A stretch of 64,000 nt of DNA from Perca fluviatilis (taxonomy: Eukaryota; Chordata; Actinopteri; Perciformes; Percidae). The notes beneath the pieces are model-generated. The model saw only the letters and a list, made by a program, of their open reading frames with translations. It had not been told where the DNA came from and did no database searches. Shown piece by piece: positions 37,926 to 49,464 of this stretch. The translations under genes were made by a program, and so were the position numbers. Numbering within the stretch: the stretch's first letter is position 1; each line of letters begins with the position of its first letter. The DNA lies in the NCBI RefSeq assembly GCF_010015445.1, contig NC_053114.1, forward strand, positions 46,436,019 to 46,500,018, given 5' to 3'.

Positions 37926-38800
37926 AGCTTGGTAGGAACCTTAGACAGAGTCATATTTTCAAATCTCCAGTTAGCTTTGAATTCAATATAGTTTCAATTA
38001 AATTAACTTTTTAAGCAGAAACCTCGGACAGAGCCAGACCGTTGGTGGGCTGCCATCTGTCGGTGCTCTGACTTAAATTAGGGCTCTATGGAATCTTACT
38101 TATACCTTTTTAAATTCTGAATTTCTCAATTCTATCGATGATTCTGTTATCACAGAAACTATTTGGCTCTACATTAATGCTTTTCATCAGTCTGTGAATG
38201 TTGGAGTTAAAATATTCCTATTATTAAGTCTAAACGCTGTATGCAGTTAATCTCCCCCTCATGTGATGACAGACACCTGTACGCCCCCTGGCCAATCAGC
38301 CACTCCGCAAACTGAGAAGAACCTGTTTGTATTTACACATTTCTACAGAACAAACAAAATAGAATCTGAATATCAACCGACTATGCTCGAGGTCCTCCTG
38401 TGTGCAACCGTCTCTCATTTCCTGTCACAGTGTCCCACACAGTCCTGTCATATGAACTCATGTACCCTTTCAAAAATTCACAATCTATGTTCCAAATGTA
38501 TAACACTACTAATTATAACAACTTTGTTCTGCTTATTCTCCTCTTAGTTTTAAAGTGCTTTAACATCCAAACCATAATGACTACAAATTGTACATTTTGT
38601 GCAGCTACAAATGACTTAATCTGAGTTTTAACTGTAATGTAAAGCACAATGCTGGTAAACTATTTGTTACAAAGGTGGACAACACAGCTGTTTGGGATAG
38701 GGTGTGTTTCCTTTTTAATATGTTTATGTTCCCAAAAAAGCATATGGATCATTGCTGCACATTAATAAAATTACTCCACTAAAATGTGGAATGTAAAAAA
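37926..38800. other. Intergenic, nothing recognised
   Basis: AT-rich sequence. Overlapping frames at 38263-38624 have no known domain. No splice-bounded exon supported. Confidence 0.4.
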
Positions 38801-38854
38801 AAAAAATCTACTTTTTTGTCTCTGAATCTACATTTTAAGCCTTATCATCCTCAG

Positions 38855-39010
38855 CCTCCTTCGACAGCCAGAAGTACTGATACCACAGAGTAGAAATACT
38901 GTTACAGTAAAAGTCCTGCGTTCCAAACTTAATTTCAGTGAAAGTACAAAAGTATCAGCATCAAAATCTACTTAAAGCACCAAAAGTAAAGGTCCTCATT
39001 TTGCAGAATA
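38855..39010. repeat. Dispersed MITE-like repeat (AGTAAAAGTCCTGC type)
   Basis: Shares CTGTTACAGTAAAAGTCCTG with 40024-40045 (39955-40125). These short sequences with AAGTAAAAGTA are frequent in fish and look like hAT-type MITEs. Confidence 0.5.
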
Positions 39011-39049
39011 ATCTATATGATATTATTACTACACTATAACACTTTGTAC

Positions 39050-39240
39050 ATTACATGTCATTTAGCTGATGCTTTTATCCAAACCGCCTTACAATTGCTA
39101 TATATGTCAGAGGTTCTACGCCTCTGGAGCAACTAGGGGTTAAGTGCCTTGCTCAGGGACATATTGGTTGATGTATTGCAGTGGGAATTGAACCTAGGTC
39201 ACCCACACCAAAGGCATGTGTCATATCCACTTATCCACTC
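39050..39240 (+). repeat. Dispersed teleost repeat (SINE-like)
   Basis: CATTTAGCTGATGCTTTTATCC, GGAGCAACTAGGGGTTAAGT, GCTCAGGGACATATTGG and GGGAATTGAACCTAGGTCAC. A widespread fish interspersed sequence; the last part resembles a B-box-like GGTTCGAAC region inverted, so a tRNA-derived origin is possible. Confidence 0.5.
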
Positions 39241-39334
39241 GTTTGAGAATAACTAATTGAAAGTAAGAAAACAAAATAAAAACAAATTCAAAACTATAAT
39301 AACATGTTTCTGTAAACTTTATCTGGACCATACT

Positions 39335-39560
39335 AACTTACATCAGAATCAGCTTTATTGGCCAGGTTTGCGTAAACAAATAAGGAATTTGACTCCTGTT
39401 AATCTTTGCTCTCAAAGTACAACACTCACTTAACATAAAGAATGAAAACAGAAAAGACAGTAAGAAATAAAATCTAAAAAAAATACTGTTAATTATACAG
39501 TATAACAATACAATAGAATTTACAAAAAATTACAATAATAATTGAAGAGAGGAAAGGAAT
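39335..39560 (-). repeat. 3' tail of Rex1/CR1-like LINE
   Basis: Nearly identical to 52425-52640: AATCAGCTTTATTGGCCAGG (inverse of a CAATAAAGCTGATT end), AAGGAATTTGACTCC, TACAACACTCACTTAACAT. Only the tail is present. Confidence 0.7.
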
Positions 39561-39658
39561 GAGACATACCTGACATAATATGAAATCCAAACGTCTAAAC
39601 TAAAATAAAATTATAACCTTGGCTCCAACATGTGTTTCTGTAATAAAACCAGCTTCAC

Positions 39659-39745
39659 CTGGAGCAGAGGGTCGTGCAGTGTATGAAAGATGAAACAACG
39701 ACTCTTTGACGTTCAGCTCCTCGCTGGCCGGAAACTCATCGACAT
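39659..39745 (-). other. Candidate coding exon upstream of the ABCC array
   Basis: Strong acceptor TTTTTTTTCAG and donor CCAG/GTGAAG enclose an open 28-codon stretch (VDEFPASEELNVKESLFHLS...). The composition is like the variable N terminus of ABCC proteins, and the strand and position are right. But its exit phase (one base left) does not fit any exon 1 copy, which need two bases. Either it belongs to another transcript, or its product shifts frame at the junction. Not included in the gene model. Confidence 0.3.
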
Positions 39746-39954
39746 CTGAAAAAAAACTCCAACTTTCTGAAAACTGGATCCTCTGTTCTTTATTTTCTCT
39801 GTCAACTGGGTTCATTTAGACACTCCCCCAAAAACAAACATGTTATATAGTTCTTCAGCCTGAGGCCTAACAGAACACGTTTTAACATTTAAAAGCTAGA
39901 ATGGATAGTTAATGCAGATATTTACAGGACTTTACTTTTCACAGTTATATACAA

Positions 39955-40125
39955 ATCATCGGTGGAAGAAATATTCAGATCCTTTACTGCAGTAAAAGTA
40001 CTAAAACCACACTGTACAAATACTCTGTTACAGTAAAAGTCCTGTATTGACAATGTTACTTAAGTAAAAGTATGTCATCAAGAAAATGTAGTTAAAGTAT
40101 TAACAGTAAAAGTACTCAATGCATA
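39955..40125. repeat. MITE-like AGTAAAAGTAC repeat
   Basis: GAAATATTCAGATCCTTTAC and CAGTAAAAGTACTAAAACCA are characteristic of a very common fish hAT-type MITE. Confidence 0.5.
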
Positions 40126-40139
40126 TGGATTCCAGACTT

Positions 40140-40990
40140 GGAAAGGGGGGCCTCTGCAGTCCGTTTCAGCTGCCTTGACCACCATATTCATGGCGAGGGC
40201 AAGGAGTATAACTGAGATAGTACAGCCAGTTATGACCTCTCTCTAGAGGCTGTGCCAGTCAGATGTTAAACTGCCAACTGTGACTCTAAGCCTGAAGTTC
40301 CCATTGTAGTTCAGGATGAGGTCCTTGATCTTACTGGGTATGTGGTGTTGGTCCAGGGTCTCGACCAGTTTATCTGGGATTGACCCATATGCGTTGGCCA
40401 AGTCCTGCCAAAGCACCACCAGGTCTCCCTTCCCCTCTTCTTCTCCTGCCTGAGCAGCTGGGTGACCACTCCTGTGTTCCAGACACCCTGGCACTCCGGG
40501 GATGCTGCCCTTCTTTACTGATGTGTGTACTTAGGAAGAAGTCTGTCATCCTTCTGGATAGAAAACTAAAGATCTTCCCCTCCACACTGAGAACTGAGAT
40601 GGCTCTGAACTTCTCTAGCTTAGTTGAGTTCTCTTCCTTGGGAATCCAGACAGTTTCATTAGTGAACAGAAAAGAAAATATTAGGATGAGGTTAAACTAA
40701 AACTCTTAGGTCAATCATTTCATTCTGCAGAATCCAGACTTCCTCAGCCTGCCACCACTGGTCCACTACATTCCCTCTTTGCCAAATCCCTGGCAGCATC
40801 TTCCAGAGGATTCTAAGCAGCTCTGGGCAGCACTTGTACACCTTGCAGGGTACCCCACTGCGACCTGGAGCAGTGTTGGCTCTGGCTGTTGTAAACCCCT
40901 CTGAGACATCCTTCCACGTGGGTTCTGAGGCGTTAAACTCCACCAGGTGGAGTGGGTCTCAGGTTGCTCAGGGTGCTGTGCAGGAAGTGA
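40140..40990 (-). pseudogene. Non-LTR retrotransposon RT fragment (R2/R4-like)
   Basis: Minus-strand pieces in changing frames: ARANTAPGRSGVPCKVYKCC (about 40900-40830), EGKIFSFLSRRMTDFFL (40580), then LANAYGSIPDKLVETLDQHH and KIKDLILNYNGNFRLRVTVG (40440-40270). This is the reverse-transcriptase finger/palm region of a fish element I associate with the R4/Rex6 or NeSL-like group. Both ends are missing and frameshifts are present. Confidence 0.65.
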
Positions 40991-41392
40991 TCTACCTCTT
41001 TCTTTGAGTAATGAAGACGTCCGCTAGGCTTTTGTCCTAACAGCTGAAACTCATCTTAGTAAACTTACCAGAGCCAGACGATGGAGAGCGAGATGATCCA
41101 GTGGCGGATTGAAGTGGCGCCAGGACAGCAAGTCAGCAGGTAAGCCCGTTTACCTTAACTTTAGCCTGGCGACCGAACACTCAGTTCTGTAGATTAATAT
41201 ACGTATGGGCAGCAAAGCTCTGGAAGTCCTAGATAAGTGTTAGTAATGATAGCATCACGTTTTCCCAAGGTTGTGGTTATGCCATAACAACATAATTAAG
41301 AGAAATAAGAAGTCCTTAATGAAGACAAACCAGAGCAGAAAGACATGAAATTTGAGGAATTAGAAGAAGCTGCAGAGAGAGAGCTTTTGCTG

Positions 41393-41458
41393 TCAACGAG
41401 CAGACAGCAGGTTCACTGCTCTCAGGATTTGTTGGATCTCGTCCTCCACTAGAAGAAG
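41393..41458 (-). other. Possible terminal exon, function unknown
   Basis: After CTTCTTCTTCTAG (acceptor-like, ending about 41449) a short frame VEDEIQQILRAVNLLSAR runs to a TGA at 41395. It could be the last exon of an unseen minus-strand gene or chance; there is no match in my memory. Confidence 0.2.
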
Positions 41459-41929
41459 AAGACATAATGAAATATAAAATAATACACGTCCACACCCATT
41501 AGTTTGTGGACGGCCGTTTAAAAGCTGAGTCGAGTTTGGCAATACAGATGTCGCCATCTTGGTTTTTTGCAACCACATTTTGTCGAGAGAGTGGAGCTGT
41601 GTTGTTTAATATGGTGTTGTTAAAGTGGTGTGTGGACAGCCAATCAGAGATCTGTCAGATAGGCAGAAATACGAGCTGCTACCTCTAATTTGTTGGGTGT
41701 TGCCCGCGTAGCTTTGGTAGTAAAAGTCATGTGAGCGAACCGCAGATATGAACGATTTGTACATACAGCTGTGAAATGTAATTGTCTGTAATTGGTGTAT
41801 ATTCCTCATATTTATTACTGTCAGCACCACATTGACTTATGCTGTATAAGAGTGTGAAGATCCTTGTAGGGAGGACATAGTGGGGAAGTTTGGCTCCTAA
41901 AACACAGGGCTTTCAAGAGGAGGAACAAA

Positions 41930-42055
41930 TTTCATGTCCCGGAAGAAGAAAACACAAGACATTCACCCAGGAAACAGGTGTTTACATCCTGGAGAAGTTA
42001 AGGAGAAAACACAAGACTTTCACCCAGGAAACGAGTGTTCCTGTCCTGGGGAGTG
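41930..42055. repeat. Two-copy repeat AAACACAAGACTTTCACCC
   Basis: GAAAACACAAGACATTCACC + CAGGAAACAGG and a second copy about 62 bases on. The inverse occurs at 16118 and 17018, flanking the LINE piece there. Confidence 0.5.
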
Positions 42056-42417
42056 TTTTAATCCAAAACACAATCTTTTCCTAAATTTCACTGTCATCAC
42101 CACATGATGCTCACCTTTTCTAGGCTAAACTCAACTGTAAACGGCCAACAGTTCCTGGAGCTCAAGTAATCATCATTTGAATTCTGATAGTGATGGTCAT
42201 TTAGCTAAAAACTATTTATCAATGGTCTTAAAGCCACAACAGTAGCTATTATATAAATACAGACCTGGAACCTTTAAGATTTGAACCCTCTGAACCTGCT
42301 TTTCCTTCGGCCTTTTGGTCCTGGAAAGTGGAAGAGCCAATTACAAACAATGATAAAAACAGTGATTTGCTGCAGCGTGTCAAAATAATAGTCACTCAGC
42401 ATGACTGAGTGTTTATT

Positions 42418-42600
42418 CAATTCAATTTATAGTATAAAATAACAAGAGTTATCTCAAGACACTTTACAGATAGAATAGGTCTAGACCACACTATAATTTA
42501 CAAGGCCCCAACAATTCTAATAATTCCCCCAAGAGCAAGCAGTGTGACAGTGGCGAGGAAAAACTCCCTATTAGGAAGAAACCTGGGACAGACACAGGCT
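42418..42600 (-). repeat. L2-type LINE/SINE tail, inverted
   Basis: TTCAATTCAATTTATAGTAT, TATCTCAAGACACTTTACAG, GAGCAAGCAGTGTGACAGTGG and AAAACTCCCTATTAGGAAG are the inverse of the tail at about 55505-55715. Confidence 0.7.
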
Positions 42601-43314
42601 CAGGAAGGGGGTGTGGGGAGGTAGATGCCAAGGACAGGAGCGAGAGCACAAGGGCAGAGATAGGAAGGCGAGGGACTGGAGGCAAGGGAAGGCTGGAAGC
42701 AGGAGCGGAAGCAGGATGGAGCATGGAGCTGTGAGAAGGGGACCGAATGGTGAGGCCAGCTGACTGGAGGCAACGGAGAGGAGTGGAGATGATGGCTGCA
42801 GGAAACAAAGAGAAGTCAAAATCAACAACGGACCAAAACAGGTAAGTAAAGGTTTCTCATGGCACTTGTAGAGAGTATCACCAGGGTGGCTGTGACAAGG
42901 TTCACGCAAAGATGGTGAGTAGATCCGGGTTTTAAATACTGGGCTTGATTGTAGCTGATGATAGGTGTGTTCGGCTGGAGAGGTGATGGTGGAATGACGG
43001 GCAGGTGTGTGTAATCAGCTGGCAGTAGCAGGCAGGAGGGGAAGGGGGAAAACACAGGAGACACATATAGAGGCAGGGCCAACAGAGAAACAGACAGTGG
43101 AAAAAAAATTAGGAACTAGGAAACTAGAAAACAAAACAGAAACTCACAGCCAGCCGACCCCAACCATTACACGCTCATTGATATCTTAAGGGACTTTTTA
43201 CTGTGCTTTGTGTCGGACGTGTCCAGAATACAGTGAATCTACATTATACTTTAATTTTTAAATCAATACTTTAGCAGAGTATTTTTCCAGAGTGGTATTT
43301 CCACCACTGGTTAC

Positions 43315-43705
43315 ATGTAGGGAGGCCAGTGATCCTCTTTCCATGAGCTCCATGACCACACCAAGCTCTGTGAACCTGCCAGAGGAGGGCGTTTGACCCA
43401 TGTAGACCCCTCGGACAGCCATAACATGCAGGCTGGTTGCATGATGCATCATGTTGATCTCACTCAGCAAAGACTCATTGTTCCTGTCCTGTGTGTGTTT
43501 GTTTGGATTATGAGTGATTCACACAACTTGATGTAATTGTAAACAGAAAACTCTTTGTAAGCACTTACCCATTACCATCACAAATCACTTTAATGGCTAC
43601 ATGACAGCCCCACTGACGATGCCTGGCTTTGTAGATTTGTCCAAAAGCCCCATTGCCAATCTTCTACCAGCCCTCCTGGCTGGAGTCTTCAATAAATTGT
43701 GCCAT
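43315..43705 (-). pseudogene. RIPK3-like kinase fragment, two exons with in-frame stop
   Basis: Exon A (43705-43569) begins ATG (MAQFIEDSSQEGW), has a TAG, then the glycine loop KIGNGAFGQIYKARHRQWG and the ATP-binding lysine in HVAIKVI, with donor GG/GTAAGT. Exon B (43483-43315) after acceptor GGACAG encodes the C-helix region LLSEINMMHHATSLHV and hinge region LGVVMELMERGSLASLH, donor CAT/GTAACC. Phases fit (two bases plus one). The AxHRxWGxxVAxK pattern and MERGSL hinge resemble RIPK3. The TAG and the absence of a catalytic-loop exon before the LINE tail at 42.6 kb suggest a dead fragment. If the TAG were part of an acceptor (GGTAG/AAG), the stop would be avoided, but the preceding tract is weak. 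Confidence 0.65.
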
Positions 43706-43869
43706 AGTTCACTGGAGGAGCAAATTATCCACAACAATCAAACCCTTACAGGGCAAATGCATTGTCCCACTGAAATAAAGAGGATCTTAGCAGTCACTCA
43801 GTCAGGGAGGTTGGCTTGATTTCTGGATGTGACAAACCTTATGATGTATTAAACCTGTCCAACAGGTGT

Positions 43870-45230
43870 TAGATGCCTATAAGGAGGGTTTCAATTCCCT
43901 TCTTCCTCCCCCTTATGTGTCTAAGGTGCACTTTCACAACTGTCCCTGGCACTGAGAGTGTGAGGCAGTGTTGTAGACAAGAGCACCTAAACAGAGACCA
44001 AATCATCACCAAGACCAAGAGTGTTTCAAGACCCAGACAAGACCAAGACCGTGTGAGTCCCACACTGCATGACATGATCAAATGTGGAAAACATTAAAGG
44101 CACTCTTCAAATTGAGCTGATAGGTCCATATACCCACAAAAAAACACACAGAGCAAACAAATAAACTCCTTGCAGTTAGGTAGCCCAACTGGGAGTGTGT
44201 GGTTGCATTTGAAGCAGGAAGTTTAAGATCCAATCACAGTTCTGATGTTAACACATCTGCAGCTGTGGTCTTGACCGGTCTCGAAATAAAATCCTGAGTC
44301 TTCTTTCTTGGGCCTAGTAAAAATGCAGCCAATTCCGAGACAAGTCCTTCAAAAAGTGTTCACGAGACAAAGACCGATCTTAAATACTACAACACAGGTG
44401 GAACTTGCATGTCCGGAGAAAATATCAAAGTCCTGCAGTGAGTTTTCAGCGTGGCCAGCAGGCTCCATAGCACACCCTACTGATGTTATGTTTTGGATAA
44501 TGGTTCTTTGATGTTGGTGGGAGCATTGTTATCATCTTTAGGAATAAATATAAGTCAGCTGTCTTGGATTTTGTGCATTTATTACCATTGTCTCAACACA
44601 TGTTTGGGGACTTTAGGATGCACAGAAACTCTCAAAACCTAAGCACACATGTTCAAACTTGTAATTATTTTGATCTGATATCGCATTTGGGCTTGGGCAT
44701 GGCATGGTGGCTCTATAGCGCCCCATAATGAACAACAATACACCATGTTTTGTCATTAGTGAAAAACAATATTGACCTTGTAGTTGAAAAAGGAGCCTCA
44801 AATTAGAATGACATTTCCTCCTAAGGAGTCTGTTCATTCACATTCGGAAATCAACTCTTTTTGACTGGTGAGATGGCGGATAACGGAAACACCAACAGCT
44901 AGAGCGAAGTTGTTTATAACCTTTCTTTTTAGTGAACTCTGTGAGGACAACCAATGTTCTAAATGCTTAGTCCATGTGTAGTTGGAGCAAAGTCTCATGT
45001 TGTGTCGAGCCTTCTTAGTGTTTTAAAAATAGAGATTTTGATGCTATCATAGTAGTGCCGCTAGCACTCCCATTGAAAAGACCTTTTGACCCAAAACGAG
45101 AATACGGTTCACAAAAAGACCCTAGGTTGCATTTTGGTGAGAGTTACGCTTTAAAACACATTTAAATCCGGCCCAGATATCAATTTAGGTTCACAATCAG
45201 TTTTGGCCAGCTTTGTTTTAGTCACTTTCC
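43870..45230. other. Intergenic, repeat-like, no gene seen
   Basis: Includes sequence around 45150-45230 (AAATCCGGCCCAGATATC, TTTTGGCCAG) like the hAT/Charlie-type repeat also near 47860. No exon supported. The Harbinger element follows directly. Confidence 0.35.
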
Positions 45231-45231
45231 A

Positions 45232-46359
45232 GGGCCCTATCTTGCACTCAGCGCAATTGCCTTTGTACACCGACGCATGTATCATTCCTATTTTGCACCC
45301 CACGCACAGCGGACTTTTCCCTCCACAGACGCACGTCGGTAAATTAGGGAATGTATTTGCGCTCCTGGGGGCGGTTCAGTGAAAAGAGGAGGCGTGTTCC
45401 GGCGCAAACGTTACCTGGTGCTATTTTGCAGTTTCAGAAAACAATTCCACCACTGACCAGGAAAAACCTGGTTTAAAGTCAGTGGCGCTAGTCTAAAGTC
45501 AGTAGCGCATTATTCAGATGCTATTTTACGGGCGCATGCTTGGCCATAATGTAGCGTGTGCACAATGCGCATACACTTCTCTCATCTACACGGACGCAGC
45601 AGTTCCCATTTTTACAAACCATACATAAATACAAGGAAAAATATTACTGAAAATGCGCTTCAGGTGTTTGGATAGGTCAGGAGGCACTTTACAGTACAGT
45701 CCTCAAAAAGTCGCAGCATTCTTTGTGGCTTGTTGTGTTTTACACATTTCCATGAATCATGAATGTGTTGATGACATAAATGAGGAAATATTAGAGGACT
45801 TAAGGAGACATGATGTTGAACTACGGTGGGATTGGACACTCCGACGGAATCTGGTCCGGGAGTAATGCGCGATGCGCTCCTGGTGGAGCGGGTGGACGGA
45901 GATGGAGTGGGGGGAGGAGGAAGGGGCACAACAGGAGCAGGTGGTGCGTTTGGAGGCCCACGCTCCATGGCTGTAGCAATCCTCTCCAGACTTGAGGAGA
46001 TGCGCCTGAGAGGAGCAGCAACATCTCCACCCGGTCAAGACGGGCATTCATTACTTTGTCGCATCTGGGACAGCTCCCGCTGGCGTGCGCCAGGCAAATC
46101 CTCAGTCATAATAGCAATCCGCCATGGAACACGCGCGCCTGCTCTTAAAGGGAATGTGAGATGATGCTCTGATTGGTTATTTTCACGTTACGCCCAAACC
46201 ACACCTAGCTACTTCAGACCAACCCATTTAAGATTTGCGTCGGGCACAAGACTCATTTATCCCGCCGTTATAATATCAACAGCGCCCGAGATCCGCCCAC
46301 AAAGCTACTTGCGTTTTGCGTTTCATACTTGCGTTTCAGATCGTTAAAATAGGGCCCCC
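45232..46359 (+). mobile_element. PIF/Harbinger-type element with remnant transposase
   Basis: Left end GGGCCCTATCTTGCACTCAG, right end inverse CTGAAACGCAAG ... GGGGCCCTATTTTAACGATC. Between them is a fragment of nuclease coding sequence (45653-45865) and GC-rich sequence. The truncated copy at 18650 shares the left 320 bases. It splits an older repeat that resumes at 46360. Confidence 0.75.
45653..45865 (+). pseudogene. C-terminal fragment of Harbinger transposase
   Basis: MRFRCLDRSGGTLQYSPQKV and FFVACCVLHISMNHECVDD correspond to the end of HARBI1-like nucleases (helical C terminus after the last catalytic residue). The DDE catalytic core is absent. It ends in LRRHDVELRWDWTLRRNLVRE and a stop. 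The open frames on the minus strand here are antisense artefacts. Confidence 0.7.
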
Positions 46360-46990
46360 AATGTTTTTGTCACTTTTTTCCAATGATTTTGTCACTCTTT
46401 ATTGTCAACCAAACTGTAAAAGAGAAGGATATATGAGACATACAGTAATACAGTCAGAGATATTTGACTTTTTCTCTTAAATAAAAGCCTGTGAATGAAC
46501 TCACATGTCTGTCTCTGGATGTCTTTCTTGTTTTTCAGCGTGGCTCGTAGTGAAGTTGATTCATTCTGGGAAACTGACAGATGTCTCTGCAGCTGGTTAA
46601 TGATTGGTCTGTGTGAGGCAGGGGAACTGACGGATTTTATCTTTAAATGTAAAGATACAATCAGTCACTTTTCTTTCAATGTTTCTTATATTTTACAAGA
46701 CATCCTAAAACTTTGTTACATTGTTTGTGAGATCCTGTGGATGAAATTTTAAGGACTAAAATAAATGACTAAAATTATTGAGTTTAAAGTTGTGTCTTTT
46801 TTTCTTTCACTAGATGAAAAAAGGAATTTTTTGCTACTCAAAGTTAGAAAATGGCGTTGTACCTCTGAATGGAAAAATTGTACCTCTACAAAAATGCCGA
46901 AAAATGTGACAAGCAGCAAAAAAAAAAACGCGACATGCATTCAAATACCTGTCTCTAACCTTTTTTACCGATCTAAGCGCATGGCGTGCA
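46360..46990. other. Old dispersed repeat, no gene seen
   Basis: TCACTCTTTATTGTCAACCA and AAATAAAAGCCTGTGAATGA are related to 48180-48310, so this is a repeat family interrupted by the Harbinger insertion. The 85-codon frame at 46495 has no known domain. Confidence 0.35.
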
Positions 46991-47725
46991 GCGCCTGGTG
47001 CAGATGTGTTTAGGGCGTGTCCAAATCTACTTCTGCTAGTTTGAGGGCAGAAAATAGGGTCTGTGTGCCCGGCGCCTGGTTCTAAAGGGTTGTTCTTAGT
47101 GTCTTCATTAATCAGAGGTTTGTTTTGGGCATAACAAGCAATCAACCAATCAGAGATCATCTCCCATTCATCAACCAATCAGAGATCAGCTCCCATTCCC
47201 TTTAAAAGCCAGGCGCGTTTGGACCTTGGAGCATTACTATTATGATGGAGGATTTACACCCTAATATTTTTATTTGTAATCTTCTGCATGTGTGTGTGTG
47301 TGTTAGTGTGTGCTGCTGTGCGTCTGTGTGTGTGTGTGTGTGTGTGTGCTGCTGTGTGTGTGTGTGTGTGTATGTGTGTGTGTGTGCTGCTGTGCATCCC
47401 TGTGTGTGTAACAAGCATAGTGTGCGCGCTGTGCACGAGCCTAGGAGCATTTTACTAATGCTCTGTTAAAATAACAATGAAATGCTGCGTTATTGACTTT
47501 AGACCAGGTTTTTGTTGGTCAATGGCGTGATCACTTCCCCCTGCCTCAAGATAGTAATACTCCCAGAATGCACCTGAACACACCTCCCTGTAAGACCAGC
47601 ACACCCATGGACCCCAGATGGACGCAGGTGCATTTACTATTTAAACGACGTGGGTGCTTAACTAGCAAAGACACTTGTGTTAGACTTTGTGCTGCTCTGC
47701 GCCGGGTGCAGGACCCTGAGTGTCT
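46970..47725. mobile_element. Possible second Harbinger-type MITE
   Basis: Starts near CGATCTAAGCGCATGGCGTG and ends near TGCTCTGCGCCGGGTGCAGG, with GC-rich termini partially inverse to each other (GCGCCTGGTGCA / TGCACCCGGCGC). A TG microsatellite (47288-47405) sits inside. No transposase seen. Confidence 0.4.
47288..47410. repeat. TG microsatellite with CTGCTGTG interruptions
   Basis: (TG)n broken four times by GCTGCTGTG. Cysteine/valine or histidine/threonine-rich frames here are artefacts. Confidence 0.9.
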
Positions 47726-47844
47726 GTCTCTGGATGTGGTTATATTTACCAGGGTGGCCCTCAGTGAAAATGAGTTTGACCCCCTCGGTTTGAGAAGGTA
47801 CAAAAAACAACGGTACAATTTGTTCCTGTGACTAAAGCACACGT

Positions 47845-48310
47845 GTCAAAGTCAAGGCCCACAGGCTAAATCTGGCCCCTCGCAAACTTTGATCCGGCCC
47901 GTATAATAAATTAGGATCACAATACATTTCGGTGCTTAGTTGTGCACCAAACCAAAAAGACGGCATACTGTTATCAAACCTCAACACACGACACTCAGAG
48001 CAGAATTTGCTGACTTTGAGACTCAGAAAATCCCCCAGAAGCCAACAGTTTAATATTCGGGCCTGTCATTATAATTTAAAAATGGAATCAGAGTAATAGT
48101 TTTGCCTGATTTGCTAAATTCTATGATGGCAAAGAACTGTATTGTTTACTTCTGAGGGCTTAATGTCGCCCAAACTGTCCTCTCAATAAGACAGAAGACT
48201 ATATGAAACATGCAATCAACATTCCCCCTTTAAATTACGCCTATGCATGAAATAAAGATATTTTAGTTTTTCGATTAAATAAAAGCATGTGAATAAACTC
48301 TAGATGTTTG
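47845..48310. repeat. hAT/Charlie-like dispersed repeat
   Basis: CACGTGTCAAAGTCAAGGCC, AATCTGGCCCCTCGCAAACT and TTGATCCGGCCCG are typical of degraded Charlie-type hAT repeats. No frame. Confidence 0.45.
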
Positions 48311-49320
48311 AGAGTGGGACGGAAACCAAACCAAAGTAAGAGATGACTTCAGGCTGTCAAATCTAGAAAAATAAAACTCTGAATGTTGTCAAACTTGTTT
48401 CCAGCTGCTCATTACATTTCCTCATTAGTCTCATTTTTGTGGGGTAATTGGGTTTGTTGGGCAGTTTCCTTTGATTCAGGAAGGGCAGAAAGAAGAAGGA
48501 AGTAATGAATGATGCACACATTTCATTTAAAGTCAGAACAAGTGATGTGACTTCACTTCACTGACACGTCTTTTTCATTTTAAAGATCAACAAACTGCAC
48601 GGAGACGCCACAAACTCTAAATCCACTTTCTTAGTCTCTAAATCTACTTTTTTAGACTCTAAATCCACTTTTTTAGCCTCTTAATCCACTTTTTTAAGTC
48701 TCTTGATTCTTTTTTTAATTTAAATGTACATAAGATCAAGGGACAAGTGGTGAATTCATCACCCACTTTGTCCCAAACAGTCTCTGTTTCCTCTTGTTTG
48801 TGTGATAAAACTAAAGTTAGCAGCTGTTTGAAGGTTGTTGGTGTTCATGTCTGAACAAAATCAATGGAAAAAATGTCAAAAACCTTGAAAGAAGCGCCAA
48901 AAACTTCAAAATAGTGACAGAAACCTGGTGAAAAGCCCGTGCCAAGACTAGTTTTAAGGTTGTTGTTGGTGTTCATGTGTCTGACTACAGAGTCCACCTT
49001 CATTACCACACAGTCATAAACGTGTTAATAAATATGTGATATCATGAATCCTCAGAGAGGAAATGACTCTGCTGTCTGTCAACATGCGTCTGATCACCTT
49101 CTGCTCTCTCTAACACGTCCGTTATATCAGACAACACGGCTTTTATCTGCCTTTTCTTCCAGTTACTGTATTTATTTGTGAGCCGATTAGCTCTTGGCAG
49201 TAGTAGCTGAGTGCCACAAGTGTACTGAGATAGTGGAGAGCTTTAGCCGGATCTAACCGGACCGTTTCCAAAAAACAGGTTGACCTAAACATGGGTCCCC
49301 AATGCATCGGTGTGTGACTA
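48311..49320. other. Intergenic, nothing recognised
   Basis: Mixed sequence with a short direct repetition of CTCTAAATCCACTTTTTTAG near 48610-48700. No coding or RNA feature supported. Confidence 0.35.
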
Positions 49321-49464
49321 ATGGGAACAAAAATCTTTGGAGCTGGTCCAGTAGTGTCTGACAACATTATGGGATGGATCCCTACAGAGATAGAGCTTTT
49401 AGTTAAAGAGTAAGATCCTTTTAGTTTAACATGAAACAGCCCCGAAATTACCATCACCAAACTC

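Noticed and set aside
42491..42909. Pro/Leu/Ser-rich minus frames
   Set aside because: Low-complexity purine-rich DNA following an L2 tail; no domain.
43601..43819. 72-codon plus-strand frame
   Set aside because: Antisense of the kinase fragment, which has recognisable glycine-loop and splice sites on the minus strand.
45757..46164. Several overlapping GC-rich frames on both strands
   Set aside because: Composition effect inside the Harbinger element; only the 45653-45865 frame has family resemblance.
47202..47469. Cys/Val- and His/Thr-rich frames
   Set aside because: TG/CA microsatellite.
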